A stretch of DNA of 25,524 bases from JANYCG01 sp031386665 (GTDB lineage: Bacteria > Pseudomonadota > Gammaproteobacteria > Burkholderiales > Burkholderiaceae_C), in contig JANNCN010000057.1 of the NCBI GenBank assembly GCA_031386665.1, positions 1 through 25,524 of the forward strand, read 5' to 3'. The translations under genes were made by a program, and so were the position numbers. A model generated the notes under the pieces. That model did not search any database, was not told the DNA's origin, and worked only from the letters and a program-made list of their open reading frames with translations. Shown here piece by piece: positions 13,159-21,260 of the stretch; the first letter of the stretch is position 1; each line of letters begins with the position of its first letter.

Positions 13159-13653
13159 ATGGCTACAAATTTAGAACAAATCAACATAGATGCGACCGAT
13201 TTAAACATCTTGAACCAGCTTCAAGCTGACGCGTCCATCACCAACCAAGTCTTGGCCGAGCGGGTTTTTACCTCGCCACCGACCTGCCTGCGCCGTGTCA
13301 AACGGCTGAAAGACGCGGGTTTGATCGAGCGGCAAATTGCGATTGTGAGCACTGACAAAATTGCAAAAATCACGGGCCACGGCTTGACCGCGATTGTCGA
13401 AATCACGCTGGACCGGCAGGATGCGCAAAATCTGGAGGCGTTTGAGCACCGCGCCTGCGCAGACGCAGGCGTGCAGCAGTGCTATCGCGTGTCGCCCGGC
13501 CCCGACTTTGTGCTGATCGTGTTTGCCCACGACATGCCCGCGTACTTGGCGCTGTCGCAGCGGCTTTTTTCTGCCGATGCGAATGTGCGCAATGTGAAGG
13601 CGTTTTTTAGCGTGAAGCGCGGCAAGTTTGAGCCCGGGGTGAAGCTGGGGTGA
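13159..13653 (+). CDS. Lrp/AsnC family transcriptional regulator
   Basis: A 164-residue protein starting MATNLEQINIDATDLNILNQ at ATG 13159. The in-frame TTG at 13129 would add ten residues with no family similarity. The N-terminal AsnC helix-turn-helix (LNILNQLQADASITNQVLAE then SPPTCLRRVKRLKDAGLIER) is followed by the RAM/ligand-binding alpha-beta domain (VEITLDRQDAQNLEAFEHRA, QQCYRVSPGPDFVLIVFAHD). Members usually bind amino acids and form octamers that wrap DNA. The gene is divergent from glmS and shares an AT-rich spacer with repeated ATTTC/GAAAT elements, so it may control glmS and itself. Its effector is unknown. Confidence 0.93.
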   Translation: MATNLEQINIDATDLNILNQLQADASITNQVLAERVFTSPPTCLRRVKRLKDAGLIERQIAIVSTDKIAKITGHGLTAIVEITLDRQDAQNLEAFEHRACADAGVQQCYRVSPGPDFVLIVFAHDMPAYLALSQRLFSADANVRNVKAFFSVKRGKFEPGVKLG

Positions 13654-13738
13654 AGTGGGGTTGAGAGGGCTTAAGGTAGAAAAGCAGCCACTTTCGAAGC
13701 TGCTGCTGAGTCCTGCGAGCTTTTTACCAAGCTAAGTC

Positions 13739-13784
13739 AAAACTGCCTATTTTTACCACAATTGTGGTGAAAATCGGCAGTTTT
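13739..13784. repeat. 46-bp near-perfect inverted repeat, possible terminator
   Basis: Two 23-base arms meet without a loop at 13761/13762 (centre ACCACAA|TTGTGGT), pairing at 21 of 23 positions. The outer ends are AAAACTGCC and GGCAGTTTT. It lies 86 bases after the AsnC-family stop and directly before the dispersed repeat at 13796. It could act as a bidirectional terminator or be part of a small palindromic mobile repeat; the sequence alone does not decide. Confidence 0.6.
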
Positions 13785-13795
13785 CGCCCAAAACA

Positions 13796-13866
13796 CAAAA
13801 ATATGAATTAAATAGACCTGTAGCTCTCTAATAATATAAGTAGTTTGCTATATAATTAATAGCAAT
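13796..13866 (+). repeat. Dispersed AT-rich intergenic repeat, copy 1
   Basis: This segment contains CAAAAATATGA, CCTGTAGCTCTC, AATAATATA and TAGTTTGCTATATA, ending in the stem TTGCTAT-N7-ATAGCAA. It is clearly related to 17946-18017 along almost the full length, with a few substitutions and one single-base offset. Both copies lie in non-coding DNA directly after a palindrome. Repeats with a TAGCTAT/ATAGCAA-like stem are scattered between genes in Comamonadaceae genomes (recollection). Confidence 0.75.
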
Positions 13867-14015
13867 TGTTGACCAATTTCCGCCTGACAAACCCAGCCCG
13901 CAGGGTCATCGCGCTAGAGTGCTTGCAGGCCGCGCGATTGTGCGAACTCAGGGTCAGCGTCGTTTGAAAACATCCACAGGTTGAGGTAGAAAACCAAGCG
14001 CTCTCATGCGTTTGA

Positions 14016-16490
14016 ATGACGACGGCGGCAATCTCGACTCCTAGAATTTTTCCAACTTTGAGCTCTACAACTCGCCCCACCGAATTGCCAAGCGCCTTGA
14101 TGCGGCTGGACATTGACTTGAATGACCGCCTGAATAAGTTGCAGGCGGATCGCACTGACCATCAATTTGGCCCTCAAGCTGGCCATGTACTGAGTGCGCG
14201 ATCAGCGGGCGAGCTGACAGCTTACCTGCGCGAACCCAACGCGGCCCCAAGTGCCGCCACCTCCGCACCTGGCGCCGAACCCCCTGCCAAAGCCACAACA
14301 ACACCCACGGCCAGCGCCCTGCGCCAGGACATCAGTGGCGCGCTGGATGGGGTGGCCGCAGCGATTCCCATTGCTTTGTGCGGCGTGGCTCTGGTCTACG
14401 TCAACTTTCCGGCGTCCTATTTAAGCAATGGCGTGTTTGGCACCCTGCTGGCGCTGGCGGCGATGCAGTTCATGAGCGCCGCCGGGGGGCGGCCCATGGT
14501 GTTCAGCGCACGGCTGTTTGAGGCAACCACTTTGAGCGCCATACTTGTGCAATTCGTCAAGTACCTGCCATCCTGGGGGTTGGCCGCTACGCCGCAGGTA
14601 TTGCTGGTCTTGATGTGTGTTGTTGGCGCCATGGCGGCGGCGGTCTGTGCCCTCTTGTTTTTACTGCGCGCCGACCGCTTCACGCGAATGATTCCCGCGC
14701 CAGTTTATGCCGGGTTTTCCAATAGTATTTCACTGTTGCTGTTCATCTCGCAAAGCCGCCAGCTGTGGCGACTGGGCAACAACGGGCACGGTGTGGCGAT
14801 GCTGGCCAGCGTGTGCGTGGTGGCGATAGCCAGCAACGTTGCCGTGCGCCAATTCAGGCCCCGTTGGCCTGCCTCGGCGATTGGGCTGATCGCCGCCGCC
14901 GGGGTGGCAGTGGCTTGGCTGCTGTCAGGCGCTACGGTTTCGATGGTGATGAAGCCTGGCCAAGCGCTGGCCCTGCCCTGGGCCACGGCTGACTTTGCAG
15001 CGCTGGTCGCACCGGGCGCCCAAACTGCCACCTTGGTGCAAAGCCTGCTTTACAACGCCGCACTGTTGGGCTTGATGTTGTTCATCAACATGACGGTGGC
15101 GAATGAAACTGTGTCCCAAGCGGACGACCGTTGCGCCAGCAGCTGGCAGCATGCGGCGGTGTCGCTGACCGCAGCGATGGGCGCATCAGTCGGTGCGGTT
15201 CCTTTGGCGGCTTCTCAGCAAGCTGCGGCGGCCACTATGCGCACAGGGGCATTCACGCGGCGCAAAGTCCTGGCGGTGGGCGTCGTGGTGGCGTTGCTGG
15301 CGTTGAGCGGCGCTCTTCACTGGATTGCGCTGGCGGCTGTGGCGGGCGTGATGCTGTGCGACAGCTTTTACATGGCGGATCGGCCTTCGATCAAACTGGC
15401 CTGGCGTTGGCTGCGCGGGGCTAAACTGCCGCGCTCAACAACAGAAGACCTGCTGCTGGTTCTGGTAGTGGCAGTCACTGCCGTCGCCATCAATGCTGCC
15501 GTGGCTGTGTTTGTCGGCCTGTTTTTGGGTCTGATGATGTTTGCCGCGCGCAACGCCAAAAAACCGGTTCGCCACCTGTGGACCGGCGAGCAAATCCATT
15601 CCAATTGCGCCCGCGACCCGCGTGAGCTGGCCCTGATGGTGCAACACGGACGGGCTATCAAAGTGGTGGAATTTGAATCCGAGCTGTTCTTTGGCGCCCT
15701 GCCCAGCCTGGACCAAAGCCTGACCGCCTCATTGGACGCAGCCCACACGGTGATTGCCGACTGGACCCGAGTGCGCCAAGTTGACAGCAGCATCGCCATG
15801 GCGCTGGCCCGCTGGACGCGTGCGGCCAAAGTGGCAGGCGTGCAAATTTGGCATGCTGGCGCAGGCCACGAAGAGGGCAACGCGCTTGAATTTCTGAATC
15901 AGTACTTTCCACAGACCGTGCTGCTACCCGACCTGGACCGCGCACTGGAGGCCGCTGAAAACGCGCTGATTGGCGAGCGCGAGGGCGAACGCTCGCAACA
16001 GACCACGGTCATGCATGAGCAGATTCCGCTCTTCGCCGGGCTGACCCCCAGTCAACTCAAGCACATGCAAGCGAGCATGCAAGAGCGGCTGTACCAGGCG
16101 GGTGAGGTCATTTTCAAGGCGGGTGAACTCAGTGATTCGATGCTGGTGGTCTTGCAAGGCCGTGCCAGCGTGATGGTGCCTATTGAGTCGCGTGTGCCAG
16201 GGCAGGAAAAAGCGGGGGAAACGGGCCCAGACGTGCGCTTGTCCAGCGTGCGCCGGGGCGGTGTGGTGGGGGAAATGGGTTTTCTGGATTACGCTGCCCG
16301 CTCTGCCACGGTGGTCGCGAAAGAGCAGCTTTTGGCTTACGAACTGACCCGTGATGCCTTTGACACCCTTCGCAACCAGTGGCCAGACACCGCTTTCATC
16401 GTCATTCAAAACTTGACGCTGAACCTGGCTGTGCGTCTGCGCCATACCAACCGCCTTGCCCTGGCCCGAGGTCAGATGACCGCGACCTAG
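14016..16490 (+). CDS. SulP family transporter fused to STAS and cyclic-nucleotide-binding domains
   Basis: Up to 824 residues. After a hydrophilic N-terminus (1-105), about ten hydrophobic segments between residues 106 and 505 form a SulP/SLC26-like membrane domain (IPIALCGVALVYVNFPASYL, AVAVFVGLFLGLMMFAARNA). A STAS-like domain follows (FESELFFGALPSLDQSLTAS, HTVIADWTRVRQVDSSIAMA). A cyclic-nucleotide-binding fold ends the protein (IPLFAGLTPSQLKHMQASMQ, GEVIFKAGELSDSMLVVLQG, GVVGEMGFLDYAARSATVVA). It probably moves an inorganic or carboxylate anion across the inner membrane, gated by a ligand at the C-terminal domain; the anion cannot be read from the sequence. The start is uncertain: ATG 14016 gives the longest form, ATG 14100 (MRLDIDLNDRL) is equally plausible, and neither has a strong ribosome site. 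A LuxR-family gene follows after about 116 bases. Confidence 0.85.
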   Translation: MTTAAISTPRIFPTLSSTTRPTELPSALMRLDIDLNDRLNKLQADRTDHQFGPQAGHVLSARSAGELTAYLREPNAAPSAATSAPGAEPPAKATTTPTASALRQDISGALDGVAAAIPIALCGVALVYVNFPASYLSNGVFGTLLALAAMQFMSAAGGRPMVFSARLFEATTLSAILVQFVKYLPSWGLAATPQVLLVLMCVVGAMAAAVCALLFLLRADRFTRMIPAPVYAGFSNSISLLLFISQSRQLWRLGNNGHGVAMLASVCVVAIASNVAVRQFRPRWPASAIGLIAAAGVAVAWLLSGATVSMVMKPGQALALPWATADFAALVAPGAQTATLVQSLLYNAALLGLMLFINMTVANETVSQADDRCASSWQHAAVSLTAAMGASVGAVPLAASQQAAAATMRTGAFTRRKVLAVGVVVALLALSGALHWIALAAVAGVMLCDSFYMADRPSIKLAWRWLRGAKLPRSTTEDLLLVLVVAVTAVAINAAVAVFVGLFLGLMMFAARNAKKPVRHLWTGEQIHSNCARDPRELALMVQHGRAIKVVEFESELFFGALPSLDQSLTASLDAAHTVIADWTRVRQVDSSIAMALARWTRAAKVAGVQIWHAGAGHEEGNALEFLNQYFPQTVLLPDLDRALEAAENALIGEREGERSQQTTVMHEQIPLFAGLTPSQLKHMQASMQERLYQAGEVIFKAGELSDSMLVVLQGRASVMVPIESRVPGQEKAGETGPDVRLSSVRRGGVVGEMGFLDYAARSATVVAKEQLLAYELTRDAFDTLRNQWPDTAFIVIQNLTLNLAVRLRHTNRLALARGQMTAT

Positions 16491-16606
16491 GGAGGCTCTG
16501 CATTGCCCGCAAAAACCCATCCCGCTAGAATGATTTGAGCCTGCTGCTGCGTGAGCTGCGGCAGGTTAAAAACCATAGCGAGTGCGTTTTGGGAGGCACC
16601 TGTTGT

Positions 16607-17899
16607 ATGCAAGGACTTCGGCTTGAGGCTTTTTCATCCATCGTGGGTGACATTTACGATTGCGCGTTAAACCCAGATGGCTGGCCCGCAACGCTAACGC
16701 GGGTCTGCACTGCCATGGACGCGGCCTACACGTCAATCAACTTGTACGACCCGCAGTTCGTGCGGCCACGCCTGGCGAGCCACTCGCCTTGGGACCCGGT
16801 CCAGCTTCAAGTGCTGAACGACGACTATGGGCTGACCGGCGTTCCGGGCATGCCGGAATTGGCGAACAGTGCGCTGGACGACCCCCACTCCACCCTGAAC
16901 GACATGGCTGAAGATGTTTTTCAAGCCACAACGTTTTACCAAAACTGGGTTGCGCCGCAAGGCCTGCGCGATGGCTGCGTGATGAAATTTGTGCAAACGG
17001 GCCAGCGCCTGGGCGTGCTGGCCTGCGTGACCTCGGCCTAGCGCGGCATCATCACCGCCGATGAGCGGCGCTTCATGGCGCTGTTGTCGCCGCACTTTCG
17101 CCGTGCCGCCATGATTGGTGATTTGCTGGACCACGAGCGCGTGCAGACCGCCTCATTCCGCGCGGGACTTGAGCGCTTGCAGGCACCCGTTATTTTGGTC
17201 GAAAGCACCTCCCACGTGCTGTACGCCAACCCGGCGGCGCAGGCGCTGTTTGAAGCGGGCCAGGTGATACAACAAATTAAAGGGCGGTGTGTCCCCGCCA
17301 ATGACAGCGTCAAATTCGCCATGTCCGATGCGCTGCTGCGCGCTGCGGGCAGCGATGCCGATTTGGGCGGGCGCGGCATTGGCATACCGCTGTCGCTTGC
17401 GGGCCAAGCCATCGCTGTGGCTTACATCTTGCCGCTTAAAAACAGCGAGGCCCGTTCCGTATTCACAACCGCCAGCGCTGCTATTTTCATATCCATCACC
17501 ACGGCTGGCGTGCCACCGCATCAGCAGGTGCTGGCCAGGCTCTATGACTTGACTCCCACCGAAGCCCGCGTCATGTCGCTGCTGGGCGCAGGCTTGACGG
17601 CCAACGCTGCGGCCATGGAATTGGGTGTGACGCAAAACACAGTCAAAACCCATCTGGCTCGCGTTTACAGCAAGACCGCTGTGCCAGTGCAAGCCGCTTT
17701 GGCAACCCGGGCAGAGTCCGCCTTGCCCGCAGTGGCCATCATGGCGCCGTTGTTTGACACGACGCCTTTTTCATCCCCTGCATCGACCGCCACAGGAAAC
17801 CCACCGCCCGTCAGCACAGAATCCTACAGCGAAGATGCACCCGGCGTGCCCAGCGCCACTTACCAGGAGCCACCGAACGTGCGACCTGCGAAAAATTAA
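16607..17899 (+). pseudogene. LuxR-family regulator with PAS-like domain, split by an in-frame TAG
   Basis: The frame starts at ATG 16607 (MQGLRLEAFSSIVGDIYDCA) with GGGAGG eight bases upstream. It reads to VLACVTSA, meets TAG at 17039-17041, then continues in the same frame as RGIITADERRFMALLSPHFR to TAA 17899. The whole would be about 430 residues: an N-terminal sensory region, a PAS-like segment (VESTSHVLYANPAAQALFEA), and a C-terminal LuxR helix-turn-helix (LTPTEARVMSLLGAGLTANA then AAMELGVTQNTVKTHLARVY). A single substitution would restore the gene. An ATG at 17075 could allow an independent C-terminal DNA-binding fragment (274 residues). Alternatives are stop readthrough or a base-call error. 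It follows the SulP-type transporter gene and may have regulated it (inference). It ends in a strong palindrome. Confidence 0.82.
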
Positions 17900-17924
17900 A
17901 AAAAGAACCTGCAGGTTCTTTTTT
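17899..17924 (+). terminator. Perfect palindromic terminator after the LuxR-family gene
   Basis: A 26-base perfect palindrome centred at 17911/17912: A-run, GAACCTG, CAGGTTC, T-run. It overlaps the last base of the LuxR-family stop codon and works as an intrinsic terminator in either direction (A-tract on one side, T-tract on the other). It stands between the convergent LuxR-family gene and histidine kinase gene, so it may end both transcripts. Confidence 0.8.
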
Positions 17925-17945
17925 ACCAAAAACGAGCGATTTTTG

Positions 17946-18017
17946 CCAAAAATATGATTGAATTGGCCTCTAGTTCTCGAATAATATAGATAGTTTGCTA
18001 TATATATTATAGCAAAT
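17946..18017 (+). repeat. Dispersed AT-rich intergenic repeat, copy 2
   Basis: Second copy of the element at 13796-13866, sharing CAAAAATATGA, CCTnTAGnTCTC, AATAATATA and TAGTTTGCTATATA. The 3' part is a perfect stem TTTGCTATA-N5-TATAGCAAA (about 17993-18015). As in copy 1, a strong palindrome and a TTTTACCA stretch lie just upstream. It sits in the convergent gap between the LuxR-family regulator and the histidine kinase and codes for nothing recognisable. Confidence 0.78.
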
Positions 18018-18026
18018 AAATCACAA

Positions 18027-18872
18027 CTAAACCGACTGAGCCGCAGACATTGGCAAAGTAAATCGCATCTCGCAACCTTGGCCAATGGCAGATGTTGCGC
18101 AAATTTGCCCCCCATGGCGTTGCACCAGGCGGCTGGCAATGGCCAAACCCACACCCAAACCGGCAAACTGATCAGCCGCGTGAAATCGGTGAAAAATACC
18201 AAATAACTGGCTTTGAAACCGCACATCAAACCCGACGCCGTTGTCTTTCACAAACAGCTCGCCATGCAAGGTATCGACGCTGCGCCAGCCGATTTCAACC
18301 TGAGCTGCGGCGCTGCCCGCCGAGAACTTGACGGCGTTGTCAATGAGCTGCTGCAAAATTTGAGTCAGCATGGCGCGGTCGGCCTGCACGTTGGGCAAGT
18401 CTTTGGCAATGTGCCAAGCGATTGACGGGTTGGCGTTGAACCCCTTGACAAGGGCGCTGACCAGCGGCTCCAGAGCAACAGGTTCCGGTTTGAAGTCAAA
18501 CGTTGCCAGTTTGGAGACCTGCACCAAAGCATCCAGCCTTTGCGCCAGTTGCTTTGCAGCATCTGCAATCGTAGACAAATGGTTCGCCAAATCAGCGGGT
18601 AACTTAGCGGGCAAGTCGGCAAGCCCTTCAGCAGGCGCCGCGGCGCGCGCCTGACCGCCAAAGTCTTCCTCAATGACTTGCACAAAGGCGCGAATATTCC
18701 GCACGGGAGCCCGCAGGTCATGTGCGACAGCTTGGGTGAAGCTGCCGAACTCGGCTTTGGCCTGCGCCAGTTGAGCTTTCAATGCCCGGTTTTCGTCGAG
18801 CAGGGCCTGCTGCGCTGGCGTCACTTCAATCGGTACGCCAACCGCTCGGTCCAGCTTCCCGGCTGATGTCAT
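18027..18872 (-). CDS. Soluble sensor histidine kinase, coupled to glmU
   Basis: A 281-residue kinase without membrane segments. A short N-terminal coiled coil (PAQQALLDENRALKAQLAQA, 19-38) is followed by the H-box AVAHDLRAPVRNI with phospho-acceptor His51. The ATP-binding domain has an N-box (LIDNAVKFSAG), G1 (DNGVGFD), F-box (FGIFHRFH) and G2 (GLGVGLAIA). All catalytic motifs are intact. There is no PAS, GAF or periplasmic sensor domain, so input must come through a partner or through the helical N-terminus. It resembles the phytochrome/bacteriophytochrome-type HisKA kinases (HDLRAPVRNI). Its ATG overlaps the glmU stop by four bases, so it is translationally coupled to UDP-GlcNAc synthesis. 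No response regulator is adjacent. Transcription probably ends at the palindrome near 17899-17924. Confidence 0.93.
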   Translation of the reverse strand: MTSAGKLDRAVGVPIEVTPAQQALLDENRALKAQLAQAKAEFGSFTQAVAHDLRAPVRNIRAFVQVIEEDFGGQARAAAPAEGLADLPAKLPADLANHLSTIADAAKQLAQRLDALVQVSKLATFDFKPEPVALEPLVSALVKGFNANPSIAWHIAKDLPNVQADRAMLTQILQQLIDNAVKFSAGSAAAQVEIGWRSVDTLHGELFVKDNGVGFDVRFQSQLFGIFHRFHAADQFAGLGVGLAIASRLVQRHGGQICATSAIGQGCEMRFTLPMSAAQSV

Positions 18873-20299
18873 TTCGCAGGGCGCTTCCAGTTGGCAATGA
18901 TCACTTGCTTGCCGCGTGCCACGCTCAATGTGCCAGGCGGCGTGTCTTTGGTGATGGTTGAGCCACCGCCCACCGTGCCACCCGCGCCAATAGTGACCGG
19001 GGCCACCAGCACGCAGTTGCTGCCAATGTGCACGTCGGCCTCAATCACGGTTTTGTGTTTGAAGGCCCCATCGTAATTGGCGGTGATCGAACCTGCCCCG
19101 TAGTTCACCCGCTCACCCACCACGGCATCACCCAAGTAGGCCAGGTGGTTGGCTTTGGCGCCCTTGGCCATGGTGGAGTTTTTAACCTCCACAAAATTAC
19201 CGATGTGTACATCGTCGCCCAATTGAGCACCAGGGCGCAGGCGGGCAAATGGCCCCACCAGGGCTCCCGCGCCAACGCTGACGCCCAGTTTCTCGCCATC
19301 GATGTGGGTGAAAGGGTGAATGACCGCGCCCGGGCCAATGGTGCAGTTGGCAATACAGCAATGCGCCCCAATTTTGACGCCTTCGCCCAGGCTAACGTGG
19401 CCTTCAAAAATACAATTAATGTCGATCGACACGTCTTGGCCGCAAGTCAACTGTCCGCGCACGTCAAAACGCGCTGGGTCGGCCAAGCGAACGCCCGCTT
19501 CCATGAATTGCTGGGCCAGCCGCTTTTGAAATTCACGTTCCAATTCAGCCAGTTGAACCGGGCTGTTCACGCCGTCGGTCTGAACTTTGTCAGTTATTTT
19601 GTAGCCAATCACCTCAGTGCCGTCAGCCACCGCAAATTTGACGATGTCCGTTAGGTAAAACTCGCCTTGGGCGTTTTTGTTGTCCAAGCGGGCCAGCCAC
19701 TTTTTGAGTTGAAGGGCAGGCACCGCCATGATGCCGCTGTAGATTTCCTTGATTTGAAGCTGCTCAGGCGTCGCGTCCTTTTGCTCCACAATCGCCTGCA
19801 CTTTGTCGCCTGCGCGCACGATGCGGCCATAACCATGGGGGTTGCCTGCTTCCAGCGTGAGCAGCGCCAGTTTGTCGCCCGCGCAGGCGGCAATCAGCTC
19901 GACCAAGGTGTCGGGCTGGGTCAGCGGCACATCACCCGACAGCACCACCACAATGCCGTCGTCGGGCAGCACGGGCACGGCTTGTTGGACCGCGTGGCCG
20001 GTGCCGTTTTGCGGCTCTTGGCGGACAAACTTCAAATCAAATTTCCGACTAGCCGAGTCAAGCAATTGGGCCGACCGGGTGAGCGCCGATTCAACTTCCA
20101 TAGCGCCATGCCCAGTGATCACCACAATTTTGCGGGCGGCTAGAGTTGCTGCCGTGTCTACCACGTGCTGCACCAAAGCACGACCGGCCAGTTGATGCAA
20201 TACTTTGGGCAGTTTGCTTTTCATGCGGGTACCTTTGCCCGCAGCCATGATGACCACGTCCACCACCGGATGGCCTGGCGCGTTGTTAGTTGGGGTCAT
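18869..20299 (-). CDS. glmU: Bifunctional N-acetylglucosamine-1-phosphate uridyltransferase / glucosamine-1-phosphate acetyltransferase
   Basis: A 476-residue enzyme that acetylates glucosamine-1-phosphate and then uridylylates it to UDP-GlcNAc, the precursor of peptidoglycan and lipopolysaccharide. The N-terminal nucleotidyltransferase signature is VVIMAAGKGTRMKSKLPKVL, with QNGTGHAVQQA and LSGDVPLT. The C-terminal left-handed beta-helix of hexapeptide repeats (IGAHCCIANCTIGPGAVIHP; GNFVEVKNSTMAKGAKANHL; LGDAVVGERVNYGAGSITAN; IGSNCVLVAPVTIGAGGTVG) carries the acetyltransferase site. The start chosen is ATG 20299; ATG 20332 would add 11 residues and overlap the divergent DUF6279 start. The histidine kinase gene overlaps its stop by four bases. 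Confidence 0.97.
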   Translation of the reverse strand: MTPTNNAPGHPVVDVVIMAAGKGTRMKSKLPKVLHQLAGRALVQHVVDTAATLAARKIVVITGHGAMEVESALTRSAQLLDSASRKFDLKFVRQEPQNGTGHAVQQAVPVLPDDGIVVVLSGDVPLTQPDTLVELIAACAGDKLALLTLEAGNPHGYGRIVRAGDKVQAIVEQKDATPEQLQIKEIYSGIMAVPALQLKKWLARLDNKNAQGEFYLTDIVKFAVADGTEVIGYKITDKVQTDGVNSPVQLAELEREFQKRLAQQFMEAGVRLADPARFDVRGQLTCGQDVSIDINCIFEGHVSLGEGVKIGAHCCIANCTIGPGAVIHPFTHIDGEKLGVSVGAGALVGPFARLRPGAQLGDDVHIGNFVEVKNSTMAKGAKANHLAYLGDAVVGERVNYGAGSITANYDGAFKHKTVIEADVHIGSNCVLVAPVTIGAGGTVGGGSTITKDTPPGTLSVARGKQVIIANWKRPAK

Positions 20300-20330
20300 G
20301 TGTTTGTCTTTCTTGATGTCAGGTTTTTCC

Positions 20331-21254
20331 ATGCGTTTGTTTCATCGACGTCGAATTATCGGCCCGGGCTGGCTGGGCCGGTTTTTGGCCGTTGGCGCAT
20401 TGGTTTTGTTGCAGGCTTGCAGCGCGATCAAGTTGGGCTACAACAACGCCACCGAGCTCGGATTTTGGTGGATTGACGCTTACGCCGACTTCAACGACAC
20501 CCAGTCGCCCGCCGTGCGTGCAGAGCTTGCCCGTTTGCTGCAATGGCATCGCAATGAAGAGTTGCCCAAAATTGCCGAGCTGTTGCAAAAAACCCAGCGG
20601 CTGGCTGTGGCAGACACCAGCCCAGCGCCGGTTTGCGCCCTGTTTGCCGACACCCGCGAGCGCATCAACGCGGTTACCAGCCAAGCTGAAAAAGCTGCAG
20701 CCGCGCTGGCCTTGAGTTTGAGCCCGGAGCAAATCAACCATATCGAAGGAAAATTTGGCAAAAACAATGCCGAGTGGCGCAAAGACTGGTTTCAACTGAC
20801 GCCCAAAGAGCTGTTTGAACGCCGCCTGAAGTCTAATGTAGAGCGTGCCCAGGAGTTTTATGGCGCGCTGGAGGAGCGCCAACTGAGCGCCTTGCGCAAT
20901 GCCCTGGAAGCGTCCAGCTATGACCCGCAATCGAGCTACACCGAGCGCCAGCGCCGTCAGCAAGACCTGTTGCAAACGCTGCGCCAAACCACGGGTGCAG
21001 GCACCGGGGTTGGGTCAATCGTGGCGGCCAAGCGCTCCCCTGCCGAAGCGCTTTCGGCCTTGCGGGGCTATTTGGAGCGCGCCAACACCTCGCCCAACCC
21101 GGCTTACCGCGCCTACAGCGACAAACTGATTGCCGAGAGCTGTGCCAATTTCACGCAATTGCACAACAGCACCACCCCTGCGCAGCGCGAACGCGCCGTG
21201 CGCCGCCTGGCCGCCTACGAGCGCGACGCGCGGGAGTTGTATTCGCAGCGGTGA
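20331..21254 (+). CDS. DUF6279 family lipoprotein
   Basis: A 307-residue protein from ATG 20331 with a basic N-terminus (MRLFHRRRIIGPGWLGRFLA), a hydrophobic stretch and the lipobox VLLQAC, placing the lipidated Cys at residue 30. The mature part is almost entirely helical and charged, with conserved features of DUF6279: KLGYNNATELGFWWIDAYAD, then RAELARLLQWHRNEELPKIA, and LSPEQINHIEGKFGKNNAEW. It is predicted to sit at the inner face of the outer membrane; its function is unknown. The ORF can be extended upstream to 20205, but only across glmU on the other strand. It is divergent from glmU with about 31 bases between starts, so the promoters overlap. It is convergent with the VapC gene, 6 bases apart. 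Confidence 0.88.
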   Translation: MRLFHRRRIIGPGWLGRFLAVGALVLLQACSAIKLGYNNATELGFWWIDAYADFNDTQSPAVRAELARLLQWHRNEELPKIAELLQKTQRLAVADTSPAPVCALFADTRERINAVTSQAEKAAAALALSLSPEQINHIEGKFGKNNAEWRKDWFQLTPKELFERRLKSNVERAQEFYGALEERQLSALRNALEASSYDPQSSYTERQRRQQDLLQTLRQTTGAGTGVGSIVAAKRSPAEALSALRGYLERANTSPNPAYRAYSDKLIAESCANFTQLHNSTTPAQRERAVRRLAAYERDARELYSQR

Positions 21255-21260
21255 GGTGGC

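Larger units (their letters stand above)
13654..14015. other. Gene-free interval with hairpins and a dispersed repeat
   Basis: No convincing gene lies between the AsnC regulator and the SulP-type transporter. In order the interval holds AGCAGC...GCTGCT (about 13683-13704, weak hairpin), AGCTT...AAGCT (about 13719-13734), the 46-bp inverted repeat (13739-13784), the AT-rich dispersed repeat (13796-13866), then about 150 bases with no clear signal. An open minus-strand frame across 13856-14155 looks non-coding. The hairpins probably end transcription of the AsnC gene, though none has a clean terminal T-run. Confidence 0.6.

Noticed and set aside
13856..14155. Minus-strand ORF of 99 codons covering the transporter start
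   Set aside because: It overlaps the repeat and the SulP gene start. Its composition is not protein-like at the C-terminal end, and there is no ribosome site.
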